From Cryptomeria japonica (taxonomy: Eukaryota > Streptophyta > Pinopsida > Cupressales > Cupressaceae): a stretch of DNA of 64,000 nucleotides. The notes beneath the pieces are model-generated. The model was given only the letters and a program-made list of their open reading frames with translations, had not been told where the DNA came from and made no database searches. The stretch is from the NCBI RefSeq assembly GCF_030272615.1, contig NC_081407.1:143970897-144034896 (forward strand), in the 5' to 3' direction. Position numbers and translations under genes: made by a program. This document shows, piece after piece, positions 8,631-20,242 of the stretch (positions are counted from its first letter, which is position 1; every line of letters starts with the position of its first letter).

Positions 8631-11600
8631 CTAGTCTAGCACGTCATCTACCCCCCGATCTTGCTGATCAATGTTTCGGGAAGGCAGGGAACACGCTAGA
8701 GGAGGAACATCCAACACCGCAGATGGAGCTATCACAAGATCCAAACAAGGGCTATGTTCATGTTCCGAGCCACATTGTTCTTGTCTAGGAGCTAGGATGA
8801 GTGCTTTTGAAAATTCATTAGATAAATGGTTATCAACATCAACAAGTTCATATTCACTATCAGAAGCAAGAGGAGTAACATTTTCATCATGAATAACATT
8901 TTCATCTATATCATCATCAAGATTTATAAAAATAGGATCTTTAACTCGCACAGGATCAAGACCATCATGTATCTTGTGTTTAGGAGATTTAGGCTCAATA
9001 TCCGGCTGAGGCGAAAATGGAATAATGCTTGTTGAAGGTGTTTTTGGAGATTGTAAAGTTTGAGCTCTAAGACGACGCTTTCGTCGGCGTTCACGTGCAT
9101 AACGATTACGTCTAGTCTTAGTAGGAAGTGGAGAAGATTGAGGAGGAGGAATGTTCTCATCCTTAGCACTTGGGTGTTTAGGTTGTGGTCTCTTCGGTTG
9201 AATAATAGGAGAAGAAGAAGGTCTCTTCTCTCTATAAAAGGCAGGAGGAGGAACTGCTCCATATAAAGGAGGAATTTTTGGTTTAGGGAGAAGACCAAGT
9301 CCATCATGATGAGGAGGTATAGATCTACTCTTAAAAGATTTATTAGGCATAGACATAGTTACATCCATGGGGACGGGTTGGGCATCTTCTTGGGGAAAGA
9401 CATTAGTTTTGTCTTTTAAATGAAGAATTTCCTTCTCAAGAATGATAGGAATGTCAAGTTTAGGTGTTCTAGGTTCACTAAAAGATAGGATCATATCTAT
9501 TTTCCACTTTTGATAAGATTTGAAAAGATGATCACTTCGCGGGGGAAGAGATTGGAATTGTTTAGGCCAAAAGTAATCAATAGGAACACTAGAGGTTCTT
9601 TCAGCTGGTTTAAAGAGACTATGATTGACAGTAACAACTTCACCATTATGGGGAAATTTTAAACACTTATGAATAGGAGAAGCAATAGCTTTCATGGAAG
9701 ATAGCCAAGGATAGCCAAGCTTCACACGAAATTGTTCGGAAGAAGGAATAATAGCAAAGTTCACATCAAGAGATTTATTATGGACCTCAATAGGCAATGT
9801 AATAGAACCAATTGCAGGAGAAGAAAATGCATCAAATAGTTTCACAATCACATCTGTTTTGTCATATATCACTTGATTCAATTGCAAAGTAAAAAGAAAT
9901 TCTTCAGTAATAACATTAACCATGCACGAAGGATCAATAAGCACTCCACGGCAAGGTATATTCTTAACTTTTGCAACTATGTATAAAGGACCATCAGGTG
10001 CTCTAATGGTTTCACTAGAATTAAATGTGATGGAAGGTTCTTTAGGGATTTCTTGCTGCTCTACAAAGTTAATCACATTCGGAGTCATAGACACAAGACC
10101 ATCAGATGAAAGAGAGGAATCATTAGCCTCAATTGCATTAGAGGTATGAGAAGGCAATGGATCAGTAAAAATCTGATGATTTTGGTTAGGAGGAGCTACA
10201 GATGTGTTGCCTTTATCATTCACTCCAGAAACAGAGATAGTATTATTATCAATCAAATCCTGAATTTTACCCTTTAAAGAAAAACATTTTTCAGTATCAT
10301 GACCAGGCTGACGATGAAAATGACAAAAAGCTTTGTGATCAAAATAAGGGGAAGTAATTTTTGCAGGATCAATTTGTCTTATAGGAGGAAGAGTAAGCAC
10401 ATTTTGTCCCAATAACTTATTCATAATATCATGCAATGATTCATTCAAAGGAGTATACTTTCTTTCTTTCCTGAAAAATTTAGAAATAGGAGGCACACCT
10501 GATGCTGCATTCACATTGTTGTTGATGATGTTTTCATTGAATTTGATGGAATCTCTGTTCGGTTTAAACTTCCCAAATGGTTGTTGACTGCTATCACCCT
10601 TATCACTCGGAGCCATAGGATGTGATTGTTCCATTTGACTCACAGTCAGTTGATAATTGTGAAGAGTGGCACACAACTATTGGAAAGAAGTAAACTCAGA
10701 AAACAGAAGTTTGTCTCGAATATCTTTTTGCAAATTAGAAATAAAGATTCTTTGAATATCATTATCAGGCACTGGAAAAGAAATTTGAGCATACAAATGC
10801 TTATATCTACCAATGAAATCAGTCACTTTTTCTTTAACACCTTGTTTACAATGCATTAAATCAATCAAAGTAACTTTAGGACTTATATTGTTTTGAAATT
10901 GTTGAATGAAAGCATTTGCAAGTTGTTCGAAAGAAGTAATAGAATAAGAAGGCAACGAGCAATACCATTGTAGGGCTTTGTCTCTTAATGTTCTAGTGAA
11001 TAGTTTCGCAAGCAACCTTGGGTCGTAAGCAAAATCAATACAAATTGTTTGAAAAGTCTTGACATGTGTTAGAGGATCTCCTTTACCATTATAAAGCTGC
11101 AGATGCGGGATTTCAACATGTTTAGGAGGGATAGCTCGAACAATGTCAAGAGAAAGTGGGCTCGCAACATCAAATGTGGGCACACTAAACTTAGATTGAT
11201 TCATAGAGGCAATTTGTTGCTGTAAAGAAGAGACAGTTTGTGCAAGATTATTAATGGTAGCTTCGGTCGAAGAGTTCATATTAGGTGTGTTAGATTGAGA
11301 TGGAGGTGTGATGTTATTGAAAGAAGGTAGAGAATAAGGTGGTGGGACCCTATGATAGTCAACCATAGGGGATGATTGGATAGGAGGAACACTACAAGGA
11401 GGAATGGAATGGTTAAATGAATTGCTCCCTTGCGTCATGTTCATTTGTGAAGATGTAATAGGAACACTCATTGAAGGAATGTACGAAGGAGTTGGATTGA
11501 ATGAAGGAAGAGGATTAATTGAAGAAGAGGGAGGATTGCCCCCATGACTAGTGATCACAGGAGGAATGTCTTGTATAGAAGTAGCCATGATGTTTGATGT

Positions 11601-12062
11601 AAAGGTAGGTATACTAGCAATAGGAGTGGTCAAAGGAATAGAATGATTAACTTGTGTAGGAGGTTGTGTATAACCTAAGGATTCAGCACAACTCTTCATA
11701 GGCATCACATTCGAATCCACAATGTGTGCAATACCACGCAAAACATCAATTCCATTCTTATCACTTTGAAGCATGTGTTTTAGACCCTCAATTAAAGGAA
11801 GAGCTTGACTATCGGGATACTCATGAGACATCCACTGGTGAAAATCATCAAATTGGTTATCCAATTTGGAAAGTTGTTCAACGGAAACTTCATGGGGAGC
11901 TTCTTCATCATTAGGAGGATTAGAGGAATTACCCATATCCTCGTTAAAAAGGCTACTCAAATTAGGTTCCATCTCCTCGGTAGTTAAACCTCGGAAGGAC
12001 TTAATTCTACAGCTTCGTCTAACGGGAATAGTGTAAGTAGGGCTTGTTGTTGTAAAACTCAT
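8631..12062 (-). pseudogene. Gag-protease polyprotein of the nested element, split by one in-frame TAG
   Basis: Two abutting ORFs in one frame (461 aa, then 681 aa) are separated only by TAG at 10677-10679, which a CAG-to-TAG change would explain. Part 1 starts MSFTTTSPTYTIPVRR. It has a Pro/Ser-rich middle and a retrotransposon Gag core near residues 310-455 (LYNGKGDPLTHVKTFQ, LRDKALQWYCSLP, FIGRYKHLYAQI). Part 2 holds a short Cys/His motif (CHFHRQPGHDTEKC) and an aspartic-protease-like fold whose active site reads LIDPSC instead of D-T/S-G. A basic, Pro-rich tail ends at 8631. In its family Gag packages the element RNA. The missing protease glycine suggests trans-processing by a partner element. 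Confidence 0.85.
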
Positions 12063-12104
12063 GCACTAGAGAGAGAGAAAAGATTTTGATCTTAGAGGTA
12101 GCAA

Positions 12105-12890
12105 TTTTCAGTAAAACCAGCCAATCTTCCAGATTTAAGCTGTTAAATGCAATCACAACAGTCTCCCGAAATTTCGGAAAAAATGTTCGGGACCGTGGCG
12201 CTCGGAGTGCAACACGGTCCTTGCAACTTTTTTTGAAATTTGCAGGGATGAAAGGTATGATGATTTTAGAGCTAATCTGAAAAAATTGAGGGATTTTACG
12301 ATCTGTAGATAGGCCAAATTAAAGTTGCAATCTCAAAATTGAACCCTATCAAGATTGTCGAAAAATGCAAAATTTGAATTTTGAAAAAGAGAGGGAAACT
12401 GAAATTTTGAATTTTATGATTTTAGAGGGAATGTCAAAAGCAGTGCAAGTTTTGAATTTTAAAAATTGACTCAATTTCACACAAAATTCAATTTTGAAAG
12501 TGGAAATCAAGGTTGTTGTAATTAAGCACTTAATTTCAAAAGTCATAAATTGCAAGAATTTGAATAAAGCACTGAAATTTCGAATGAATGCAAACACACT
12601 TTTCAGATTTAGGACAGTAAGAACACAATTTTGACACAAAATTTCAATTTCAATGATTTTTGAATGATTAGAAGCCTTAAACCAAGCAATCACAAGACCA
12701 ACTTTGACTGTAATTTTGAAAGTGTTATAATTGACAAAATCAGCCAAAATTCTGGATTTTAGCAGGAAAATACAGCAAGATCTCGCTCCCGAAATTTTGG
12801 AAAAAATGTCGGGGACGATGGCGCTCGGAGTGCAACACGGTCCTCGCAACTTTTTTCCAAATTTTCAGGGATGAGAGATATTGTGATTTT
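12105..12890. repeat. Repeated leader module with GGACC...GGTCC palindrome, copies at 12105-12275 and 12733-12890
   Basis: Two direct copies about 630 bp apart share GGCGCTCGGAGTGCAACACG followed by GTCCTNGCAACTTTTTT, plus flanking homology (CAGCCAA...TTTTAG; CAGGGATGA). A related version lies in each LTR (about 6960-7075 and 13555-13670, around GACGATGGC...GGTCCTCCGAAAAA). The sequence between them is T/A-rich, with many TTTTGAATTT words and no gene. It lies between the primer-binding site and gag, where packaging or priming structures would be expected, but function is unknown. Confidence 0.7.
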
Positions 12891-13220
12891 ATTGCAGAAT
12901 CCAAAGTTACAGCTGATTTGGAGATGTTTTGATCGGTCAAATTGTCGGACAAAGGTTGAATTAAGAGGGTTTCAAAAATTAGGGTTTTGACATTCAACCA
13001 CTTAATTTTCAAAATTAAAGTACAGATATGAATTGATAATTTATAATAGAAAAGCAGATCTGAAGCAAGCATTAATAATTAAACATTTCACAAGCTTAAT
13101 TTTCAAAGAGAAATTTTAGGGTTTTTATGCAATCACCTCTAAAATTTTGCAAAAGATCAAACATGGAAATGTAATCAAGGAATCAATTTTCAGATCTAAG
13201 CATGAAAAATCAGAAAGGAT

Positions 13221-13242
13221 GTTCACGTCGGGTTCACCAAAA
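13221..13242 (-). other. Primer-binding site of the nested gag-protease element
   Basis: Beside the 5' LTR the minus strand reads TTTTGGTGAACCCGACGTG, starting with TGG two bases into the site. It differs from the site of the surrounding Tat element, so the two use different tRNA primers or have drifted. The tRNA is not identified. Confidence 0.7.
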
Positions 13243-14429
13243 TGTAAAGCGGAAAATCGCTGTCGAACCCTAGTTGGTCTCCCCTCTTCTAACTCCAAGG
13301 AGAGAGAAGGGAGGTTCGCTAGGATTCGATGGGTTTTCACTTAGGGGGAAGACTTTACATTCAAAAGAGGGGTTGAAACTCATAAGATCCAATCCCACAC
13401 AAGGTAAGATTGGATGCTAGATGAATTTCAAGGGTTTGGAAAGCAAAGTTACCCTCTTTTGTAAAGAATGTTGATTAAGGAAATTAAGCTAAGGATGCAT
13501 AGAAAGTCATAAAGATTCGCTTATAAACTGAGTTTAGGTTATAGGATGAAGCTGCGGACCTGGAATTAGCAGTAAAATGTCGATACGGCGCTGTCCTGCA
13601 AATTTGAGAAAAAGCTGTCGGGACGATGGCGCCCGGCGCCATGGTCCTCCGAAAAATCCGCGAAACGAAGGGGGATCGGTTCGTCTCTGCACAAGGATTC
13701 CAAATCTTCAATCTCAGCCGCGTACCTGCAACCTACACACAGAAAAGCGAAGACGATGGGGGGTTAAGGATTAGGGGTTTGCCTTTAGGTCAAACCCCGG
13801 TTTTGGAATTAACCAAGAAATGAGCAAGAGCTGTAAATGTAAATGACTGTAATGTAAAACAAGTACTAATACCTTGTTCTAAGGATGTTAGTATCCTTAT
13901 GTGCGAAGGTTTAGATGTTGTATGTTGTAGTATGTAGCATGTAATAAGTGATCTCCTCTTCAATGGTTGAATCCTTGACTTGAATGCAACACTTAGCCTT
14001 GAATGGAGACTTGAAATGATCAATTGCTTGAATGCTTGAATGCTTGAGTATAGTTTCCACGCCTTTTTCCCTCATATCGAATGAGAGAGGAAAATGTAGT
14101 TTATATACTTGTCATTTAGGGCTGATAGACTGATTTTCCCGACCTTAGGCCGACCAGGGAAGTATATTTCCAAATTGCAATAAAAAAGACCCGATATCAC
14201 TTAGGAAACCGGGCACAAAATAGGACCCAGGGACCAGGGCGCTGGGCGCTCTGGTCCCACCTCCGGGACAGTGGGGTGCAAAGGAGGTTCAGGCCAGGGT
14301 GCATGAAAAATGCAGTTTTCAGTGTCGTGAGCAAGTTTTGGGGTCTCCATTCAGGTTGCGTGTTGCGTCGCCATCGTGAAGACCGAAATGCAGTCGAAAT
14401 TGCAAGTGTCACAATTTTAGGACGCTACA
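13243..14429 (-). repeat. 5' LTR of the nested gag-protease element (1187 bp)
   Basis: Partner of 6646-7890, ending GGACGCTACA at 14429 and followed by TSD AGTAC. It has a single palindromic unit near 14233-14260. The minus-strand TATA-like GTATATAAAC at 14099-14108 is the likely promoter of the gag-protease RNA. Confidence 0.95.
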
Positions 14430-14535
14430 AGTACCACAAAACCTCCTTGTACTTTGTTGCATTAATTGTTGTTATTAATGCATGTCAAGTAGAGCAATAA
14501 ATGCGCTTTAGGATAATGTGAAAAAATGTCAAAAA

Positions 14536-14762
14536 TGTGGAGGCGCATCTTGGTTGGCTAGGCGGGTTTGCGTTTGTGTTAGGCGCGTCTGTGTCGGCAA
14601 AGGCGTCTGTGCAGGATGCGATCGCGTCTGTTTTCTGCAGGCGCGTTTGTGTCTTTCAGGCATGTCTGTGTAGAGCATAGACACGTCTGTGTCTTTCAGG
14701 CGCGTCTGTGCAGAGAAGACGCGTTTGTACAATATGTAAGCACATTTATGTCTTCAAGGTCA
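14536..14762 (+). repeat. Cluster A: about ten degenerate ~20-nt units built on GCGCGTCTGTGT
   Basis: Units such as AGGCGCGTCTGTGTCGG, GCGCGTTTGTGTCTTTCAGG, ACACGTCTGTGTCTTTCAGG and CGCGTCTGTGCAGAG follow one another at about 20 nt. The reverse complement of the same core (ACACAGACGCG) forms clusters at 26895-27060 and 28280-28435 in the same retroelement. Cluster A lies in the proposed intron of the antisense PMD gene. Confidence 0.75.
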
Positions 14763-14867
14763 AATCGACAGTTCTGTGATGAACATACGCTGTCGATTGG
14801 ATAAGCTGCTGAGAGGATTCACTCAAGCAGGTCCTCTAGGGAAGATTTAGGATAGGTCAAGGCACTT

Positions 14868-15225
14868 TGTGATGAACAGTGAGTACCAAGACAGAGTACT
14901 TTGTATGAACAGTGAGTACCAAGACAGAGTACTTTGTATGAACAGTGAGTACCAATATGAGCAGCACTTTGTGATGAACAGTGAGTGCAAATGTGAGCAG
15001 CACTTTGTGATAAACAGGGAGTACCACTTGGATAGAAGCAACACTTTATGATGAAAAGTGAGTGTCACCAGACGTAGTACTTTGTGATGAATAGGGAGTA
15101 CCACTAGGATAGAAGCAACACTTTGTGATGAATAGTGAGTGTCACTAGACGTAGTACTTTGTGATGAACAGGGAGTACCACTAAGATAGAAGCAACACTT
15201 TGTGATGAACAGTGAGTGTCACTAT
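14868..15225 (+). repeat. Tandem array of about ten 33-39-bp units
   Basis: Each unit is CACTTTGTGATGAACAGTGA followed by GT and a variable tail. Early units carry ACCAAGACAGAGTA. Later ones alternate a GATAGAAGCAA tail with a GTGTCAC...GACGTAGTA tail, so the later part is a higher-order dimer. It lies between the integrase side and the 3' LTR of a Tat element, a region known in this lineage to accumulate tandem repeats. Confidence 0.9.
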
Positions 15226-15255
15226 AACTGACATGATTGATTTGCATTTTTGCAG

Positions 15256-17137
15256 GAGTACTTGCCTATGCTAGAGTCACGGGAGAGATTCCCATCGACT
15301 TAGAGATTGTGAGCTGAGTTGACAGTTGATGAGAGAGCTGCTATTGATGCTATGGGCTTATGCCACATTTTGTATGTGCCCGAGTTTCGGGTGAACATGG
15401 GTTTGCTGACTGCATTAGCTGAGAGGTGGCACTCTAAGACTTGCACTTTCCATTTGCCGATGGGTGAGATGACAGTCACCTTGGAGGATGTTTACAGGAT
15501 TTTGCGGATACCGATCGATGGGGAGCTGATTCCTTATGATCGAGAGGGAGATAGGGAGGCCCTGAGACGAGTGTTTTAGGATCCAGGACCAGAGATGAGA
15601 GATGGACACGTGGCATGGGATACCATGACATAGACAAGACTGACACTACTAGCAGTGCTAGGAGGAGTGATCAGTGGGTTCCTGTGTCTAGACAGGGTGA
15701 CACGAGGATTGGCTATGGGAGCACCTTGGAGACACTGGTTACACAGCACACCAGATATGCCTCAGGACCGTGTGTGCTGGCACACTTGTATTACGAGCTG
15801 CATCAGTTTGTGTATCATGGATCCATAGGATTGGGCTGCGGAGTTACATTGCTACAGGTATGGGCCTATGAGCATCTGCCGGTTACCCGACCGATACACT
15901 TCAGGGGCAGGGGTCATGGATACAGTTTTGTACATTTGTATGATATGATTACCTCACAGCCACGGATTGGTAGGTTGGAGTACTGGCGTCGAGTCTTGGA
16001 TGAGATCGACACTGTGATATGGAGGCCGTACCTTGGGTGCGAGCAGTGGGAGGATGATGTAGTAGAGTTACCAATACTCCTTCCGGAGAAGATATCTGAT
16101 TTGGTGGATGCCCTATGTATTGGAGAGGCAACTGATAGACAGAGTGGGCAGACAGTTTGGCAGGATTCAGCGGATGCCACGGGGTTCCGGGATGTATGCT
16201 CGGACAGTCAGGGATCAGGCACACTTTGGGCCATTATTGTCATATGATCAGGCCGTGATGTAGCTAGTGGAGATGGTTCCCTTGCCGTGGGATATGTGGC
16301 CGGATATTGAGGATGCAGGCATGGATGCAGAGTACACGACATATTGGGCTGAGCATCCCTTTCCACGTCTGACAGACCCAGGGGAGGCGATAGATGGAGA
16401 TGGTGGTGGGGATGGAGATGATGATGGAGATGGTGGGGGTAGAGGCCGACAGAGGAGGCAGGGTGCAGTTGGAGAGAGGAGGTGGCTCCATGAAGAGAGG
16501 GTGGGGAGGAGAGACAGGCTCGAATGGTGAGGGGTCGCGATGGATTACCACTATAGGTGCCAGCAGCATAGGGTCGTAGAAGGTGCAGGGACAGGGGCAA
16601 AGGCAGGTACAGGTACAGACACCAGTACAGGGAGAGCCACAGGCAGAGGTACAGAGGGCCGAGGAGGAGGAGGATGAGCTTCGGGAGATCTGCCAGGGAC
16701 AGGCAGATGAGATTCAGGACCTGGAGAGGGAGACAACTAGGCTCAGGAGGCGACTGAGGGAGACAGAGCATGAGCGGGATTAGGCTATTCAACGCTATAT
16801 TGAGGCTGAGATAGCGCTAAGGGCTGGGAGGCAAGCGACAGAGGATACAGGGGCTGGATATGCCTATGTTCTACGAGCAGGGGAGGAGATACGTTACTGG
16901 CGAGACCTCTATTATGAGGCAGTGCCACCAGAGCAGCGGGCGAGGAGCTTCCGCAGACCATCGCGGACAGCGACAACTACGGGAGGGAGCCAGAGGAGAC
17001 AGGCATCCAGCGGTGGGGTTATGGGTCGTCCGCCACCACCAGATAGAGGGGATAGGAGGGATGATCCTGGGGCGGGTCCTTCTAGGGCTCAGACTTTGTC
17101 GAGGCCAGGCGACTACGAGGGAGGGAGTTCATCATAG
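15256..17137 (+). pseudogene. Plant mobile domain (PMD) gene, antisense inside the Tat element
   Basis: The first segment (15256-15579) reads ELTVDERAAIDAMGLCHILY, then FHLPMGEMTVTLEDVYRILR and IPIDGE. This is the typical N-terminal half of the PMD (PF10536 family, related to MAIN/MAIL proteins and several transposon-borne genes). After frameshifts near 15725, 16180 and 16540 it continues with GCGVTLLQVWAYEHLPVTRP, EYWRRVLDEIDTVIWRPY and WEDDVVELP. A Gly/Asp- and Gln-rich linker follows, then a coiled-coil segment (EEDELREICQGQADEIQD). It ends near 17137 in a basic Pro/Ser tail (GPSRAQTLSRPGDYEGGSSS). Stops TAG at 15301 and 15577 and TGA at 15310 fit C-to-T decay. Cellular PMD proteins act in gene silencing and genome stability; the role here is unknown. 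Confidence 0.85.
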
Positions 17138-18850
17138 CCGTAGAGGGCTCCCTATGTATCAGTGTTTTGTACCATTTTGTATTATGATGTAGACACCTTC
17201 GGGTGATTTTGTAGCCATATGATTTTGACATCATTGTATCATGACACTTATGATTATATATGAGATGATTCATCTTTGCGGCAGCTATATGCATGTGTAC
17301 CTATGTGATGAGATGTTTCTTGATGTATGTGTTATGTGATGGATTATGATATGGATGCAAATATGTACATAATGAAATGCAATATTTTTGTTCTTTAATG
17401 TTTTTAAAATGTTATGCCAATGTGAATGTGAATGTATGAAATGTAGATGAATATGATAATGCAAATGACTATATACATGATGAGAATGTAAAATGTGCTA
17501 ACGTGTGTTGTGTGCAGGATGTGATGCAATTGTGATATCTATATGCATGTGTGAAATGCTAATATGTGGTAATGCAGGTGAAAACTACATGAAATGCAAA
17601 TGTTTTTGGTGTGTCATTATAATCAGTCATGTGATAGTAGGCTACACGGACCTAGGAAGGATGATGGAAGTCAATCAAGAAAGAGGGATGAAAGATAAAA
17701 GATATGAAAATGAAAGAGCTTCTTGTGCGTTATCATCATTGAGCTTATTATGGCAAGTAGGTTATGACAATTGAGGCATATGTTCGACCCAGAAAGTCAT
17801 TGTACCTGTTTGCATGGAGATAAGACAGTTGCAAACAAGGAATGCCCCAGTTCATACTAGACTCATAGTGTCCTCATATCCTTGGACAAGTCATAGCATT
17901 ACTAAGAGACAATCCACAAACAGCAAAAGAAAAATAGGTGACGATACCCCATCCTCGCCTTTCTAGTCAAAGACATACTGGAGATAAAATCTCTAGTCAG
18001 AGACATCCTCGAAAAGCTAAAAGACATGTCACCAAAAGATAAAATCAAAAGAAAATAAAGACTCGACACCAACATCCACTATAGTCCTCAAGTATAGTGT
18101 CTCTTGTCACTTGTATAAGTCTAGTTGATTGTAGTCACAATGTTTATTTTCACAAAAAGGATAGATAGCACTGAACCATAATGTTGCTTGAGTCTGTTGA
18201 AAGATTTGATTTGTTGAAGCCCATTGTTGCTGTTGTGTCTCATCTGAAACTGACTAAATCAATGAAACTGGTACTTTATTGCGGAGAAGATGGAACTTTA
18301 TTGTGGATTGGTGATGCAAATGCTTCTTTATTGCGGACTGTGTGTGGATAGACTGAAGAAAAGTGGAAGAAACTGTACTCCTCAGAATGTGCGATGCTCT
18401 CAGTTCCACACCCATCACTAGACGTAGCATTTGCCTTAGCCATAGATAGGAGTTGATTTATTATCGATGGAGAAAGGTGAAAAGGGAGGTTTATTATGAA
18501 TGGCTAACCAATCTTGGGTAGATCAATGACAAGCCATGATGGGAATGTGTAAATTTTATTGTGGATGAATAGGTTGTGAGTGTGTGCAAAGTGAAAGGAT
18601 GAAATGAAATCCTGAAGGAGGGAGGAGCAATGTCTCTACGCATGGCGCTGGTGACCCAGTTTTCACCATGGTACTTGCCCATGGCGCCACCGAAGTGGTT
18701 TTCACTATTGGACGAAAATGTTTTTCTTTACTTTTTGTTTTTAAATTTTTTTTGTGTCACAAGGTGCTTGTTTGCCAGGTTTTCACCAAGTAACGATTTT
18801 TTATGTTTTATGATTTTTTTTGTATTTTTAAATTAGGATATTCTGAAGAG
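17138..18850. other. Spacer between the antisense PMD gene and the integrase 3' end
   Basis: About 1.7 kb with no convincing coding frame. The first part is rich in ATGTGAATG-like words. Around 18270-18340 a TTTATTGCGGA word recurs three times. Around 18640-18700 there are GGCGC/CCATGG palindromic words. It would hold the 3' untranslated ends of both the sense pol RNA and the antisense gene, which converge here. Confidence 0.6.
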
Positions 18851-20242
18851 CTATGTGTAAAACCTACGAAGGTGCATGCTGTTGATGGGATCCTCCAAAG
18901 GTTCACCCTCTATGGTTGAGAGCTGATATGCCCCAGGTCCATATGTTGCTGTAATGATGTAAGGACCAAGCCAGTTTGGTTCGAACTTGCCCTTCTTCTC
19001 TCTGTCTTGCTGATTTTTGGGGTTTTCTCTGAGAACCAAATCACCTACCTCAAATGTGCGAGGCTTGACTTTGTGATTGTAGCTGCGACTCATTCATTGT
19101 TGATAAGCCTTGAGATGATTAAAAGCAGTTTGTCTTCATTCATCCAATAGTTCAAGTTCTTGTAAGCGGGAGACCCTATAGTCTTCATCACTGATAATGT
19201 TTTGCAAAGATATTTGTAAAGAGGGTAGCTCGACCTCAATAGGAAAGATAGCTTCAGTGCCGTAAACAAGTGAATAGGGTGTAGCTCTTGTAGGTGTGCG
19301 GACACTTGTGCGGTAGGCCCAAAGTGCGGGATTAAGTTGGATATGCCAATTACGACCAGCGTCATCGATGGTCTTTTTTAAGATTTTAAGGATTGTTTTA
19401 TTAGATGCCTTAGCTTGACCATTACCTTGAGGGTAATATGGTGTGGATAAATGATGGGAAATATGGAAGCAGTCATAGAGTTCACGAACATCCTGATTTT
19501 TGAAGGGACGCCCGTTATCAGTGATAATGGAAACAGGAATACCGTATCGACAAATGATATAGTTGAGAATGAATGTAGCAATTTGTTTTCCAGTGACTTG
19601 CATGAGAGGCACGACTTCGATCCATTTTGTGAAATACTCTGTGGTAGTGATAATGAATTTATGACCGTTGGAGGATAGAGGGTGAATCTTGCCTATGAGA
19701 TCGAGTCCCCACTGACAAAAGGGCCAAGGAGTCGCAATTAGTTGAAGTTCTTGTGTTGTTGCATGGATGAGGTCTCCATGAAGTTGACATTGCTTACATT
19801 TCTTGACAAACTAATATGAGTCTTTTTCCATATTGGGCCAGTAATATCCAGTCCTGATGAGTTTCTTGGCTAAGGTAGGACCACTTGAATGTGGACCACA
19901 TATCCCTTCATGTACTTCACATAACGCAATCTCAGCTTCGTCGCTTTCCAAACATCTAAGAAGAGTGCCATTTAGACCTCGATGGCATAGGATATCGACT
20001 AAAATGATGTATCGGGAAGATTGGCGAATGAAAGTGCGACGTTGGTTATTAGATAGGTTAGGAGGAAGGGTATTATCACGAAGGTATGTGAAGATGGAAC
20101 CATAGAACTGGGACTCAGGACCGATGACACATATTATCTCAGTAGGAGTGATTTCATATGAAGGAACCAAAAGGTTATCCACCAAGAACTCATAGTGGGT
20201 CTCATTCGGAGGTAGATCGATTAGTGAAGCAATTGTAGCCAT
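18851..20242 (-). pseudogene. Tat integrase
   Basis: Reading on minus: an HHCC zinc-binding module (EVHEGICGPHSSG ... CKQCQLHGD), then a DDE core (WGLDLIGKIHPLSSNGHKFI; GIPVSIITDNGRPF; QGNGQAKASNKT), then a C-terminal GPF/GPY-like module (KFEPNWLGPYIIT ... GAYQLSTIEGEPLEDP) ending HLRRFYT at 18851. The DDE glutamate, normally in QAEASNKT, reads Lys (AAG at 19409-19411), a G-to-A change that abolishes catalysis. Stops interrupt it after NMEKDSY (19811) and AYQQ (about 19094), with a frameshift near 19130. Integrase would have inserted the Tat cDNA. Confidence 0.93.

Larger units (their letters stand above)
6646..14429 (-). mobile_element. Gag-protease-only LTR retrotransposon nested in the Tat element (TSD AGTAC)
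   Basis: LTRs at 6646-7890 and 13243-14429 start TGTAGCGTCCTAAAATTG on the minus strand. AGTAC lies at 6641-6645 and 14430-14434. A polypurine tract and a primer-binding site are in the expected places. The interior encodes one long Gag-protease frame (8631-12062) and no RT, RNase H or integrase, so it is non-autonomous. Its LTR start resembles that of the host Tat element (TGTAGACACCTAAAATTG), and its Gag shares features with Tat Gag. A Tat-related parasite is therefore likely. LTR substitutions are about 12 in 1187 (about 1%), making it younger than its host, as nesting requires. Confidence 0.95.

Noticed and set aside
8924-9307. 127-aa and other short frames opposite or beside the Gag-protease frame
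   Set aside because: Shadows of the long minus Gag-protease frame with no family residues.
14868-15225. CRISPR-like array
   Set aside because: Units are contiguous and related throughout with no unique spacers, and the window is plant nuclear DNA; it is a tandem repeat.
16208-16792. 194-aa Pro/Leu/His-rich minus ORF and shorter overlapping ones
   Set aside because: They are the complement of the Gly/Gln/Glu-rich part of the PMD gene; the plus strand has the recognisable domain.
15256-17137. PMD sequence as an intact host gene
   Set aside because: It lies wholly inside the Tat element and has several stops and frameshifts; it is treated as an element-borne, decayed gene.
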